Shown: positions 1 through 7,760 of the stretch, piece by piece
How the letters are laid out: each line of letters begins with the position of its first letter
Position numbering within the stretch: the stretch's first letter is position 1
NCBI GenBank assembly: GCA_030824555.1
Contig: JAVBXK010000086.1
Location: 1-32,870 of the forward strand
Length of the DNA: 32,870 nt
Direction of reading: 5' to 3'
DNA from: a bacterium
GTDB lineage: Bacteria > Pseudomonadota > Gammaproteobacteria > Burkholderiales > Burkholderiaceae_C
The notes under the pieces: model-generated
Seen by the model: the letters and a program-made list of their open reading frames with translations, nothing else
What the model was told of the DNA's origin: nothing
Database searches by the model: none
Position numbers and translations under genes: made by a program

Positions 1-2
1 CT

Positions 3-830
3 GCAAACCGCCCCCCTCGAAGCGCGGCTGACCCCAGGCCGCCGCAGCGCGTCAGCACGACCCGTCCACCGCGCCCCGACGAACGCCACGCGCCCCCGCC
101 GGACGACCCCGATGCGGTGCGCCTGTCCAAACGCGTCATGCAAGAAGCCGATTGCTCGCGCGCCGAGGCCGAGCACCTGATTGAAAGCGGTCGTGTGCGC
201 GTGGACGGTGCCGTTCAACAGGCCGTGCCCACCCGCGTGCGCCCCGAACAGGCGGTCACCATCGACGGCACGCAACCCGCCAAAGGTGTGGCCCCCGCCA
301 CCGTGGTCATGCACAAACCGGCAGGCGTCACCGTGGACGCGCTGCTGAAACTGATCGTCGAAAGCAATCACCTGCCCAACGACCGGTCGGGCCTGACCCT
401 GCTGGCCCGCCACATCAAAGGGCTGCAGTGCGTCACGCCACTGGAGCCCGCTGCCAGCGGCATGGTGGTGTGGACGCAGGTGCCCGGCATTGCCCGCAAG
501 CTGGTGGAAGAAGGCAGCCAGATCGAGCACGAGGTGATGGTTGACGTGGAAGGCCCCGTGTCGGCCGCGCAACTGGCCGAGCTGAACCGCTCGGTGGTGG
601 TGGACGGCCGCGCCATGATGCCCGCGCGCGTCAGCATCAGCCAGACACAACCCGACCTCACACGGCTGCGCATGGCCATGAAGGGGTACTGGCAAGGCCA
701 GGTGCTGCAATTGTGCGATGCAGCCGGGCTGCGGTTGCTGGCCATCAGGCGCCAGCGCATCGGCCGCATGCCGCTGCGCGACCTGCCCGCAGGTCAGTGG
801 CGCTTTTTGCTGGGCTATGAGCGGTTCTGA
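3..830 (+). CDS. RsuA/RluF-family rRNA pseudouridine synthase-like protein (5' partial)
   Basis: The frame is open to the left edge, so the gene probably starts outside the window; a GTG at 117 is the first usable start inside it. The part upstream of that GTG encodes a Pro/Arg-rich extension ending in PDDPDAVRLSKR. An S4 RNA-binding domain follows (SKRVMQEADCSRAEAEHLIESGRVRVDG), then a pseudouridine synthase-like fold ending in IGRMPLRDLPAGQWRFL, a C-terminus typical of RsuA/RluF enzymes. These enzymes isomerise specific rRNA uridines. In the usual GRLDxxTxGL motif the Asp is the nucleophile; here the matching stretch reads TPLEPAASGM, so Arg and Asp are missing and Glu stands at the nucleophile position. 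It may be a non-catalytic RNA-binding relative. The family call is firm; activity is doubtful. A strong hairpin terminator follows. Confidence 0.85.
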   Translation, partial: ANRPPRSAADPRPPQRVSTTRPPRPDERHAPPPDDPDAVRLSKRVMQEADCSRAEAEHLIESGRVRVDGAVQQAVPTRVRPEQAVTIDGTQPAKGVAPATVVMHKPAGVTVDALLKLIVESNHLPNDRSGLTLLARHIKGLQCVTPLEPAASGMVVWTQVPGIARKLVEEGSQIEHEVMVDVEGPVSAAQLAELNRSVVVDGRAMMPARVSISQTQPDLTRLRMAMKGYWQGQVLQLCDAAGLRLLAIRRQRIGRMPLRDLPAGQWRFLLGYERF

Positions 831-863
831 CTGGCAGCACACCACCCCAGCTGCACCCCAAAC

Positions 864-903
864 AAAAAGCCCCTTGCGCCGAACAACGGCCAAGGGGCTT
901 TTT
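864..903. terminator. Bidirectional rho-independent terminator
   Basis: A perfect 13-bp inverted repeat (AAAAAGCCCCTTG at 864-876 and its complement at 891-903) encloses a 14-base loop. It has an A-run on the left and a T-run on the right, so it can end transcripts from either side: the pseudouridine synthase gene on plus and rnpB on minus. Confidence 0.9.
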
Positions 904-916
904 GCTGAATAAAGTG

Positions 917-1264
917 TGAAGCGGGCCGATACGCCGGATTTTGTGCGCGACAGTTGCCTGCCGGTGACCGCCATTCATCTGGGCCGGGGGTTGCCCACCC
1001 GGCTCGGTGCTACCTACCCGCCAACTCCGCGGAACCACGTCAACGTTGGCCTATTTGGTATTGCTGCGCGCAGAGATTGCCCGTTTCACCCGGACTGAAC
1101 CGGCTCGTCTCTGTTGCTCTGATCCTCACCTTAGGGCCATTTGGGCGAACCCGCGTGGCTTGTCGGTGGAGAGGTGTTACCTCCTGCGCTGTCCTGTGCA
1201 GTCCGGACGTTCCTCCAGTGCGCCCTTTCGGGACTTGCACCAGCGGCGGTCTGGCCCGCTTCAC
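917..1264 (-). ncRNA. rnpB: RNase P RNA, bacterial class A
   Basis: Read on the minus strand, the segment starts with GAAGCGGGCCAGACCGCC and ends with GGCGTATCGGCCCGCTTC, which pair as helix P1. Near the 5' end it carries GGAGGAACGTCCGGAC, matching the conserved GAGGAAAGUCCGGGCU region of bacterial RNase P RNA. Further on come GGGTGAAACGGGCAA, AGATGAATGGC and ACAAAATCCGGCGTATCGG, all in the expected order. The length of about 348 nt fits a type A molecule. The RNA is the catalytic subunit that matures tRNA 5' ends. No protein is believable here: the open frames across this span are by-products of the structured RNA. The exact ends are inferred from helix P1 and could be off by a few bases. 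Confidence 0.95.
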
Positions 1265-1270
1265 ACGGCG

Positions 1271-1276
1271 ATTATC
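1271..1276 (-). promoter_or_regulatory. Putative -10 element of rnpB
   Basis: The minus strand reads GATAAT here (5/6 to TATAAT), seven bases upstream of the inferred 5' end of RNase P RNA. The -35 region would lie at about 1294-1300 (GTGGGG, a poor match), immediately downstream of the MATE gene's stop codon. Confidence 0.5.
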
Positions 1277-1303
1277 CATGCAGCAGCGATGTACCCCACG
1301 CAT

Positions 1304-2680
1304 TCAGACCAGACGCCTGATTTTCTGATGCCGCCACACCAACCGGTAGTAGCCGGTCTGCAGCGCCAGCATGGCGGCGTAGGCCACCGGGAACGCCATC
1401 CACACGCCCTCCAGCCCGAAGCGGGCGCCCAGGCCGTAGGCCACGGGCAGTTGCACCACCAAAATGCAAGCAATGGAAATGGCCACGGGCACCAACACCA
1501 CGCCACTGGCGCGCATGATGCCGCCCACCACCGACTGAAACCCGAACAGCAGCATGCTCCACAACATGATGTGCAACAGGTGTTCGGCCTGCACCAGCAC
1601 CTCGGGCACCGTGATGAACAGCCCCATCAGCCAGTGCGACAGCACGTAGCCCAGCATGACCAGCGAGCCCGTGATGGCCACGTTGAGCCACAGGCCCGTA
1701 CGCAAAATGGCCCCCACGCGCTCCACCCGCCCTGCCCCGATGGCCTGCGCCCCGAGAATCGACGCGGTGATGGCAATGGACAGTGCCGGGAACTGCACGT
1801 AGTTCACAACTTGTGTCACAGCACCATAGGCCGCCGTGGCCTGCGAGCCATGACGGTTGACCAGCGACAGAATCACCAGTTCCGACACTGAAATCACCAC
1901 CATCTGCACCCCGGTGGGCAGGCCAATGCGCATCACCTTGGCCAGAATGGCCACATCCAGCCGCATGGCCTTGAACAAGCTGCGGTCAGGGGCCATCACA
2001 TGGCCCAGCCGCCGCAAGCGCCATGCCAGAAAAGCCAGCGCCACCCCGTGCGCTGCCACGCCCGCTACCGCAGCGCTCTGAATACCCATGGGGGCCAGCC
2101 CCAGCCAGCCCTTGATCAGCGCCGGGGTAAGCAACAGACCCACCCCTGTGGACAGCAACAGCGCCAGCAGCGGCGACACCGTGTCACTCACACCGCGCAA
2201 AAGCTGGGTGAACAGGATGAACACCAGCAGCAGGGGCATCATCAACATCATCAGCCGGGCATAGGCCGTGGCATCGTCCAGCACGTCGGCGGGCGTGCCC
2301 AAGGCTTGCAAGCCCTCGCGCGCAAACACGCTACCCAACACCGCCGCCACTACCCCGATCAACGCGCCCAGCGCCAGTGCCGTACCCGCAATGGCCTTGA
2401 CCTTGCCAGGCTCGCGCGCGCCCCAGGCCTGGCCGATCAGCACCGATGCGCCGGCCCCCAGACCGATGACCAGCGAAATGAAAAAGAAAAAGACCGGGAA
2501 CATGCCCGACACCGCCGCCAACGCGTGGGTGCCCAGCATCTGGCCGATGTAGATGCCATTGAGCGTGCCAGACAGGCCTTGCAAGAAGTTGGACAGCACC
2601 ATGGGCACAAGAAACACCAGATAGGTGCGCCAGAGCGGCCGAACGGGACCCAGAGTGGGAGCGGTAGCGGGAGTGGACAT
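1304..2680 (-). CDS. MATE-family multidrug/Na+ antiporter
   Basis: A protein of about 458 aa with the twelve hydrophobic segments and two-half organisation of MATE (MatE/NorM) exporters, which extrude organic cations or drugs in exchange for Na+ or H+ in the inner membrane. The first half begins LVFLVPMVLSNFLQGLSGTLNGIYIGQMLG, with the family-typical VSGMFPVFFFFISLVIGLGAGASVLIGQAWGA. The second half restarts with IGLPTGVQMVVISVSELVILSLV. ATG at 2680 is preferred (MSTPATAPTLG); a TTG at 2698 would add six residues, and neither has a clear ribosome binding site. The DUF2239 gene ends 40 bases upstream on the same strand, so the two may be co-transcribed. The substrate cannot be inferred. Confidence 0.9.
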   Translation of the reverse strand: MSTPATAPTLGPVRPLWRTYLVFLVPMVLSNFLQGLSGTLNGIYIGQMLGTHALAAVSGMFPVFFFFISLVIGLGAGASVLIGQAWGAREPGKVKAIAGTALALGALIGVVAAVLGSVFAREGLQALGTPADVLDDATAYARLMMLMMPLLLVFILFTQLLRGVSDTVSPLLALLLSTGVGLLLTPALIKGWLGLAPMGIQSAAVAGVAAHGVALAFLAWRLRRLGHVMAPDRSLFKAMRLDVAILAKVMRIGLPTGVQMVVISVSELVILSLVNRHGSQATAAYGAVTQVVNYVQFPALSIAITASILGAQAIGAGRVERVGAILRTGLWLNVAITGSLVMLGYVLSHWLMGLFITVPEVLVQAEHLLHIMLWSMLLFGFQSVVGGIMRASGVVLVPVAISIACILVVQLPVAYGLGARFGLEGVWMAFPVAYAAMLALQTGYYRLVWRHQKIRRLV

Positions 2681-2720
2681 GGATGGCCAAACTTTCAATG
2701 GGGGAGTGGTTCAACAGCGC

Positions 2721-3323
2721 TCAGGTGCCACTGGCACAGGGCGACTGCGGCATCGGGAACGCATCGCGCGCCAGCCAGGCGAGGTGGGCGCGGACATCGG
2801 CAGGCCAATGCGCCGTGCGCCCTGCGAACGCGGCACCGTCGTTTGCAAACAAGGCCCGCGAGGCTTCCTCGAAACCCGGCAAACCACCGCCAATGGCGCT
2901 CATGAAGCGATAGGCCCGCTCTTTGGTCAGGCGCTGCACATCTTGGTCGCCCTGGCTGCGCCGTGCCTCGTCCACCAGCCGACGCAAAGCGGCCGATGCG
3001 CCACCGCGCTGCTGCGCCAGCCAGTCCCAGTGGCGCGGCAACAGCGTCACCTCACGCGCCACCACGCCCAGCCGGGGTCGACCCACACCCGCAGAGGCGG
3101 TCAGCTCGGGCCCGTCAGCGGATGTGCCAACGGGCTGTGCGGGCACGTAACCCGGTGGCCATGGGAAGTCCACCAAAGCACCGCTGGCATCGTCGAACAC
3201 CAGCAGGCCACCCGCGCTCAGGTCAGCAGCCTGCAAGGCCTGCGCCACCTCGCCGTAGGGGCCACATGCCACACGGCGGTGGCCCAGAAAAGCGGTACAG
3301 GAAGGTGTGGTGGTCTGATTCAT
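2721..3323 (-). CDS. DUF2239 family protein
   Basis: A 200-aa soluble protein recognised as DUF2239 from RPRLGVVAREVTLLPRHWDW followed by GGASAALRRLVDEARR and the later AYRFMSAIGGGLPGFEEASRALFA. The N-terminal part (TAFLGHRRVACGPYGEVAQAL, then LLVFDDASGALVDFPWP) is also family-typical. No catalytic function is established for this family; the conserved ALRRLVDEAR helix resembles a ribbon-helix-helix-like nucleic-acid-binding segment, but that is inference. The ATG at 3323 has no Shine-Dalgarno sequence and lies only about 8 bases after a TATAAA-like -10 element on the same strand, so the message may be leaderless. It is divergent from the FAD oxidoreductase and probably in one unit with the MATE gene. 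Confidence 0.85.
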   Translation of the reverse strand: MNQTTTPSCTAFLGHRRVACGPYGEVAQALQAADLSAGGLLVFDDASGALVDFPWPPGYVPAQPVGTSADGPELTASAGVGRPRLGVVAREVTLLPRHWDWLAQQRGGASAALRRLVDEARRSQGDQDVQRLTKERAYRFMSAIGGGLPGFEEASRALFANDGAAFAGRTAHWPADVRAHLAWLARDAFPMPQSPCASGT

Positions 3324-3330
3324 GCATTTA

Positions 3331-3370
3331 TTTTATACGGGTTTTATTGTTTTATCCGGGTAAATATAAA
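3331..3370. promoter_or_regulatory. Divergent promoter region with direct repeats
   Basis: This AT-rich stretch between the divergent DUF2239 and FAD-oxidoreductase genes holds two near-identical 12-mers, TTTTATACGGGT (3331-3342) and TTTTATCCGGGT (3350-3361), 19 bases apart. TATAAA appears on minus within 3332-3339 and on plus at 3365-3370. It looks like two back-to-back promoters with a possible operator; the -35 elements are not convincing. Confidence 0.45.
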
Positions 3371-3442
3371 ACCTGTGTGCGCACGCACCACTGGCTTTGG
3401 CGACAATACGGACCCCACCTGCTTGATCGACACAAGCCGCAC

Positions 3443-5374
3443 ATGATCCGCATTGCTGAACTCAAACTCCCCTTGACCGAGGTGCCCACCGAGCACCGCC
3501 GCGCCGCCGATGCCCCCGCCGAAACCGACGAGGACCGCGTACCGCCGCCTCACCCGGTTGAAGCCCTGACCCGGCTGGCCGCCCAGACGCTGGGTACTGA
3601 TGCCGCCGCCATCGCGCACCTGCACGTCTTCAAACGCAGCTTCGACGCGCGCAAGGCCGAGTTGCTGGCGGTCTACATCGTCGACGTAATCCTGGTCGAC
3701 CCGGCAGCTCAAACCGGCCTGCTGACACGCCATGCGGGCAACCCGCACATCCTGCCCACGCCCGACATGACCTGGCACCCACCCGTGGCCGCCCCCGCAG
3801 GCTGGCCCACCAGCGAAGCCGACCGCCCGGTGGTGGTGGGCCTGGGGCCTTGCGGCCTGTTTGCCGCGCTGGCACTGGCGGAAATGGGGTTCAAACCCAT
3901 CGTGCTGGAGCGCGGCCAACCCGTGCGCCAGCGCACCAAAGACACCTGGGGCCTGTGGCGCAAGCACACCCTCACGCCAGAAAGTAACGTGCAGTTTGGC
4001 GAAGGCGGGGCGGGCCTGTTCTCGGACGGCAAGCTGTACAGCCAGATCAAAGACCCACGCCACCTGGGCCGAAAGGTGATGCAGGCGTTTGTGGACGCGG
4101 GCGCACCGCCCGAAATTCTGTACGCTGCCCACCCGCATGTGGGCACCTTCAAGCTGGTGAAGGTGGTGGAAGCCCTGCGCGAAAAAATCATCGCACTGGG
4201 CGGCACCATCCTGTTCCAGCACAAGGTGGTGGAGCTGCTGATGGCATCTGCCGCCCCCGCTGACGGAAACGAAAGACTGAGTACCGATACCGGCCCTAGC
4301 GGCAGCCCAAGCCCAGACAAATTTATTCAAGCTTTTTTGCCATCTACCGCTTTAACTGCATCAGAAGTTTGCTACCAATCCAGGAAAGTGGCCGGTTTGC
4401 GCGTGCAAGACCTGGCCACCGGGCAAACGCATGACCGGCCCACCCCGGCGGTGGTGCTGGCACTGGGCCACAGCTCGCGCGACACGTTTGCTGCGCTGTG
4501 GGACAGCGGCGTGTACATGGAGGCCAAGCCGTTTTCAGTGGGCGTGCGCATCGAGCACCCGCAAAGCGTGATCGATCAGGCCCGCTGGGGCCGCCATGCG
4601 GGCCACCCGCTGCTGGGCGCGGCCGACTACAAGCTGGTTCACCATGCGTCGAACGGGCGCACGGTGTACAGCTTTTGCATGTGCCCCGGCGGCACGGTGG
4701 TGGCCGCCACCAGCGAGCCGGGCCGCGTGGTCACCAACGGCATGAGCCAGTATTCGCGCAACGAACGCAACGCCAACGCGGGCATGGTGGTGGGCATCGA
4801 CCCGCCCGACTACCCGCTGGATGCCCCGACCTGGGAGGCCGCCTTCGGCCCCGCAGACGGCCCCCGCTACGCCGCACAGGCCCGCCAGCTGGCTGCCGAC
4901 GGGCGCACACACCCGCTGGCCGGTGTGGTGCTGCAGCGCACACTGGAAAGCCGCGCGTTCGAAGCCGGTGGCCAAACCTACGACGCGCCCGCGCAGCGGG
5001 TGGGCGACTTCCTGGCGCAGCGCCCCTCCACCGCGTTGGGCAGCGTCGAACCGTCATACAAGCCCGGCGTGAAGTTGGTGGACCTGGCCACGGTACTGCC
5101 CGACTACGCCGCAGCAGCCATGCGCGAAGCCCTGCCCGCCTTTGGCCGCAAGATCAAGGGCTATGACATGGCCGACGCGGTGCTGACCGGCATGGAAACC
5201 CGTACATCGTCGCCACTGCGCATCACGCGCCACGCCACCAGCCTGCAAAGCCTGAACGTGGCAGGCCTGTTCCCGGCTGGCGAAGGCGCGGGCTATGCAG
5301 GGGGCATCCTGTCGGCAGCGGTGGACGGCATCAAGGTGGCCGAAGCCGTGGCGCTTGCGCTCACGGCCCATTAG
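3443..5374 (+). CDS. FAD-dependent oxidoreductase, COG2509-type
   Basis: A 643-aa protein of the large NAD(FAD)-utilising dehydrogenase family (COG2509), whose substrate is unknown. The N-terminal ~120 residues (IRIAELKLPLTE; later HLHVFKRSFDARK) are the family's lead domain. The FAD-binding Rossmann motif VVVGLGPCGLFAALALAEMG lies near residues 130-150, followed by NVQFGEGGAGLFSDGKL, GHSSRDTF and FSVGVRIEHPQ. The C-terminus holds LFPAGEGAGYAGGILSAAVDG, which closes the flavin site. The start is the ATG at 3443; the frame is open further upstream but reads through the promoter region. Odd: residues ~270-315 form a Ser/Ala/Pro-rich loop plus an AT-rich stretch (4318-4385) that matches a dispersed repeat seen elsewhere in the window, apparently tolerated in frame. 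Confidence 0.88.
   Translation: MIRIAELKLPLTEVPTEHRRAADAPAETDEDRVPPPHPVEALTRLAAQTLGTDAAAIAHLHVFKRSFDARKAELLAVYIVDVILVDPAAQTGLLTRHAGNPHILPTPDMTWHPPVAAPAGWPTSEADRPVVVGLGPCGLFAALALAEMGFKPIVLERGQPVRQRTKDTWGLWRKHTLTPESNVQFGEGGAGLFSDGKLYSQIKDPRHLGRKVMQAFVDAGAPPEILYAAHPHVGTFKLVKVVEALREKIIALGGTILFQHKVVELLMASAAPADGNERLSTDTGPSGSPSPDKFIQAFLPSTALTASEVCYQSRKVAGLRVQDLATGQTHDRPTPAVVLALGHSSRDTFAALWDSGVYMEAKPFSVGVRIEHPQSVIDQARWGRHAGHPLLGAADYKLVHHASNGRTVYSFCMCPGGTVVAATSEPGRVVTNGMSQYSRNERNANAGMVVGIDPPDYPLDAPTWEAAFGPADGPRYAAQARQLAADGRTHPLAGVVLQRTLESRAFEAGGQTYDAPAQRVGDFLAQRPSTALGSVEPSYKPGVKLVDLATVLPDYAAAAMREALPAFGRKIKGYDMADAVLTGMETRTSSPLRITRHATSLQSLNVAGLFPAGEGAGYAGGILSAAVDGIKVAEAVALALTAH
4318..4385 (+). repeat. 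Dispersed AT-rich repeat, copy A (inside a CDS)
   Basis: This low-GC patch within the FAD oxidoreductase gene contains TACCGCTTTAACTGCATC followed five bases later by TTTGCTACC. It aligns with copy B near 8610 (TACCGCTTCAATGGCATC, four bases, TTTGCTATCC) and inverted copy C near 32690 (TATCGCTTATTCCATATC, then TTTGCT). It keeps the reading frame and adds about 22 residues. Confidence 0.5.
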
Positions 5375-5386
5375 AAAACGTCAGTG

Positions 5387-5408
5387 GTGGTGCCACTTGC
5401 GGCACCAC
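5387..5408. other. Hairpin after the FAD oxidoreductase gene
   Basis: An 8-bp perfect stem (GTGGTGCC / GGCACCAC) with a 6-base loop begins 12 bases after the stop codon. No T-run follows, so it could stabilise a 3' end or be a weak terminator. The rest of 5409-5620 shows no gene. Confidence 0.35.
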
Positions 5409-5627
5409 TGGCATTGGCTGAACCTGGTGGCAACTGAAAGAAAGCCCCCAAGCCGGTCGCTTTGCGTCAGCCTCACGGGGATGAGAAAACTCGGGGGTGG
5501 CCCAGCGTCTTCTCATGAGGCCGCGTGTCTTTCGCGCATGCCCACTGTGCCCCCAAGCACTTTTCACAAATGGTTACAGGCCCACATGCAGCGTTGACAC
5601 ACGCGTGGCATGCTTACGCCTGAATTC

Positions 5628-5633
5628 TGGAGA
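5628..5633 (+). promoter_or_regulatory. Ribosome binding site of the glycine-zipper gene
   Basis: GGAGAA lies six bases before the ATG at 5639 and fixes the start. A perfect -35 hexamer TTGACA occurs at 5594-5599, but no good -10 is seen at the right distance. Confidence 0.6.
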
Positions 5634-5638
5634 ACACC

Positions 5639-6457
5639 ATGACATTGAAACCTTTCACCCCGTCCACCTCACGCGCACTGCTGGCGGCTTGTGCCGTCGC
5701 CTGCGGCGTGGTTGCACTGCCAGCCGCCGCACAGAACGCAGGCCGGGAAATGGGCCGCGTCATCAGCAGCGTGCCGGTCATGCAGCAAGTGGCCGTGCCA
5801 CGGCAGGTTTGCACCAATGAAGAGGTGTACGTGCCCGGTGCCAAATCGGGGGCCGGTGCGGTCATGGGTGGCATTGCAGGGGGTGTCATTGGCAACCAGG
5901 TGGGTGGCGGTGCCGGGCGTGCAGTGGCCACCATGATCGGCATCGTTGGCGGGGCTGCTTTGGGCAACAGCATCGAAGGTGGTGGCGAGCCTCGCACCCA
6001 ACTGCAACAGCGCTGCACCACGCAAACCACGTACGAAACCCAAACCATGGGCTACAACGTGACCTACGAGTACGCGGGCAAGCAATACACCGTGCAAATG
6101 CAGCAAGACCCAGGTGCCTGGGTGCCGTTGCAGGTTGCCCCTGCCGCGCAGCCCTACAACCAACCCTATAGTCAGCCCTACAACACCCCCTACGGCACAC
6201 AAACCTACCCGCAGGCCGACCCCCAGTACTACCCGGCGGGTGAACCACTGCCCCCGGTGACCTACGTCAACCCCAACACGGTGGTCACCCAGGAAATCAC
6301 ATACATCGGTTCGCCACGGGTGGAATACGTGCGGCCTTACCGCCCCGTCGCACCGATTGCGGCCGAGATCTGGATTGACGGCTCGGGCAACCGCCACCAC
6401 CGCCGTGACCGCGATGAATGGCGCAATCACAACCGCCACGACGACCGCTGGCGTTGA
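5639..6457 (+). CDS. Glycine-zipper 2TM domain envelope protein (17 kDa antigen-like)
   Basis: A 272-aa exported protein. Residues 1-31 are a Sec signal peptide ending PAAAQ, with likely cleavage after AAA. Residues ~68-114 form a glycine zipper (GAGAVMGGIAGGVIGNQVGG, then GIVGGAALGNSIEG) as in Rickettsia 17 kDa surface antigen/SlyB-like proteins, which insert in or attach to the outer membrane. Cys58 and Cys126 flank the zipper and could form a disulphide. A Tyr/Pro-rich segment follows with the short repeat PYNQPYSQPYNTPYG near residues 178-192. The C-terminus is His/Arg-rich (NRHHRRDRDEWRNHNRHDDRWR read in parts), unusual for a simple lipoprotein. There is no lipobox, so it is not lipidated. 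Its role is probably envelope integrity, by family analogy. It stands alone between a hairpin region and a strong terminator. Confidence 0.8.
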   Translation: MTLKPFTPSTSRALLAACAVACGVVALPAAAQNAGREMGRVISSVPVMQQVAVPRQVCTNEEVYVPGAKSGAGAVMGGIAGGVIGNQVGGGAGRAVATMIGIVGGAALGNSIEGGGEPRTQLQQRCTTQTTYETQTMGYNVTYEYAGKQYTVQMQQDPGAWVPLQVAPAAQPYNQPYSQPYNTPYGTQTYPQADPQYYPAGEPLPPVTYVNPNTVVTQEITYIGSPRVEYVRPYRPVAPIAAEIWIDGSGNRHHRRDRDEWRNHNRHDDRWR

Positions 6458-6557
6458 GCCACGGGCCACGCCAGGTCTGCGGTAGCAGCTGGCTGATCGG
6501 CTGCCCAACGAGATGAGCGCCCCCCGCAGCGACATCCCACTGATTTGTGCCTGCAAC

Positions 6558-6586
6558 AAAAAAGCGACCTTCAAGGTCGCTTTTTT
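6558..6586. terminator. Bidirectional rho-independent terminator
   Basis: A perfect 12-bp stem, AAAAAAGCGACC (6558-6569) with its complement at 6575-6586, encloses a 5-base loop. A-run and T-run allow termination both of the glycine-zipper gene (plus) and of htpX (minus). Confidence 0.9.
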
Positions 6587-6668
6587 CATGGCGCAAGCCA
6601 GCGGGGTGTTTCGCGCCAGCCGCCCGTGCGCCCGTTCTGGCACACAGGCGGCGGAGGCCCGGAAAAGA

Positions 6669-7541
6669 TCAACTGTTTTGCAACGCGGCAATGCGCTCTT
6701 CAATGGGCGGGTGGGTCGAAAACAGTTTGCCCAGTCCACCGGTGATGCCCATGGCGGCCACGCTCTTGGGCAGCTCGCCGGGTTCCAGGCCACCCAGGCG
6801 GGCCAGGGCGTTGATCATGGGTTGCTTGCGGCCCATCAGCTCGGCGGCACCGGCATCGGCACGGAACTCGCGGTGGCGGCTGAACCAGGCCACGATCATG
6901 CCGGCCAGGAAGCCCAGCACGATGTCCAGCACGATGGTCGTGACCATGTAGCCGATGCCGGGGCCCGAACTTTCGCTGTCACCCTTGCGCAGGAAGCTGT
7001 CCACCGCGTAACCGATGACCCGGCTGAGGAACACCACGAAGGTGTTCATCACGCCTTGCACCAGCGTCATGGTGACCATGTCGCCGTTGGCCACGTGAGC
7101 AATCTCGTGGCCGATGACCGCTTCCACCTCTTCACGGGTCATGTTCTGCAACAGCCCCGTGGACACGGCCACCAGCGCCGCGTTCTTGTTGGCACCCGTG
7201 GCAAACGCGTTCGGGTCGCCGGGGTAGATGCCCACTTCAGGCATGCCGATACCGGCTTTGTCGGCAAAACGGCGAACGGTGTCGACGATCCAGGCCTCGT
7301 CGGCATTGCGGGGCTGGTTGATGATTTCCATGCCCGACGTGGACCACTTGGCCATTTGCTTGCTCATCAGCAGCGAAATGATGGCACCACCGAAACCCAT
7401 GATCAGCGAGAAGCCCGCCAGCGCGGTCATGTTGAGGCCGTTGGCGGTCAGGTAGCGGTCGACACCCAACAAGCGTGTCGTGACCAACAGCACGGCCATG
7501 ACCGCGAGGTTGGTGAGCACAAACAGGAGGATGCGTTTCAT
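6669..7541 (-). CDS. htpX: Zinc metalloprotease HtpX
   Basis: A 290-aa inner-membrane M48-family protease that degrades damaged membrane proteins together with FtsH. It opens with two transmembrane segments ([40 protein letters not shown]). The zinc motif HEIAH is at residues 145-149 and the third ligand is Glu225 in REFRAD, as in E. coli HtpX. NPFAxG-like [10 protein letters not shown] and the C-terminal [14 protein letters not shown] complete the family pattern. The start is the ATG at 7541, preceded by CGGAG at a good distance; a longer open frame upstream is non-coding promoter DNA. The full set of metal ligands predicts activity. Regulation is probably by heat shock: a sigma-32-like promoter lies at 7584-7611. 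Confidence 0.97.
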   Translation of the reverse strand: MKRILLFVLTNLAVMAVLLVTTRLLGVDRYLTANGLNMTALAGFSLIMGFGGAIISLLMSKQMAKWSTSGMEIINQPRNADEAWIVDTVRRFADKAGIGMPEVGIYPGDPNAFATGANKNAALVAVSTGLLQNMTREEVEAVIGHEIAHVANGDMVTMTLVQGVMNTFVVFLSRVIGYAVDSFLRKGDSESSGPGIGYMVTTIVLDIVLGFLAGMIVAWFSRHREFRADAGAAELMGRKQPMINALARLGGLEPGELPKSVAAMGITGGLGKLFSTHPPIEERIAALQNS

Positions 7542-7583
7542 AAAGGCTCCGTGGAAGGAATGAGAAAAAGGACTGGCAATGAT

Positions 7584-7611
7584 AGATGGCGCAGCGCCTG
7601 GAAAGTTCAAG
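7584..7611 (-). promoter_or_regulatory. Heat-shock (sigma-32-like) promoter of htpX
   Basis: On the minus strand CTTGAAC (7611-7605), a 13-base spacer, then CGCCATCT (7591-7584). The E. coli sigma-32 consensus is CTTGAAA, 11-16 bases, CCCCATNT, so each box has one mismatch. The start site would be about 35 bases before the ATG. HtpX is a known heat-shock protein in E. coli. Confidence 0.6.
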
Positions 7612-7635
7612 CGGTGCGCGACGATCATTCCTGAA

Positions 7636-7657
7636 AATTCGAACAATAAATCGAATT
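7636..7657. promoter_or_regulatory. Inverted repeat upstream of htpX
   Basis: AATTCGA and TCGAATT, perfect 7-bp arms separated by 8 bases, are centred about 105 bases upstream of the htpX start in an AT-rich patch. It could be an operator or activator site for htpX; no matching regulator is recognised. Confidence 0.35.
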
Positions 7658-7760
7658 CATTCCATCAAATACAGCCATTCAGCATCAATCGATGCGGCGG
7701 CCGGGGCGACCTGGCAGAACCTGGCTGACCGCCCAACCGCGCGCAGCAGGGCACCGGTTG

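Noticed and set aside
1007-1891. Long plus-strand open frame rich in His, Gln and Arg.
   Set aside because: It crosses rnpB and the antisense of the MATE gene, has no family resemblance, and its composition is typical of the reverse of a GC-rich gene.
5594-5599. TTGACA upstream of the glycine-zipper gene as a sigma-70 promoter.
   Set aside because: No acceptable -10 follows at 16-18 bases, so only the hexamer can be stated.
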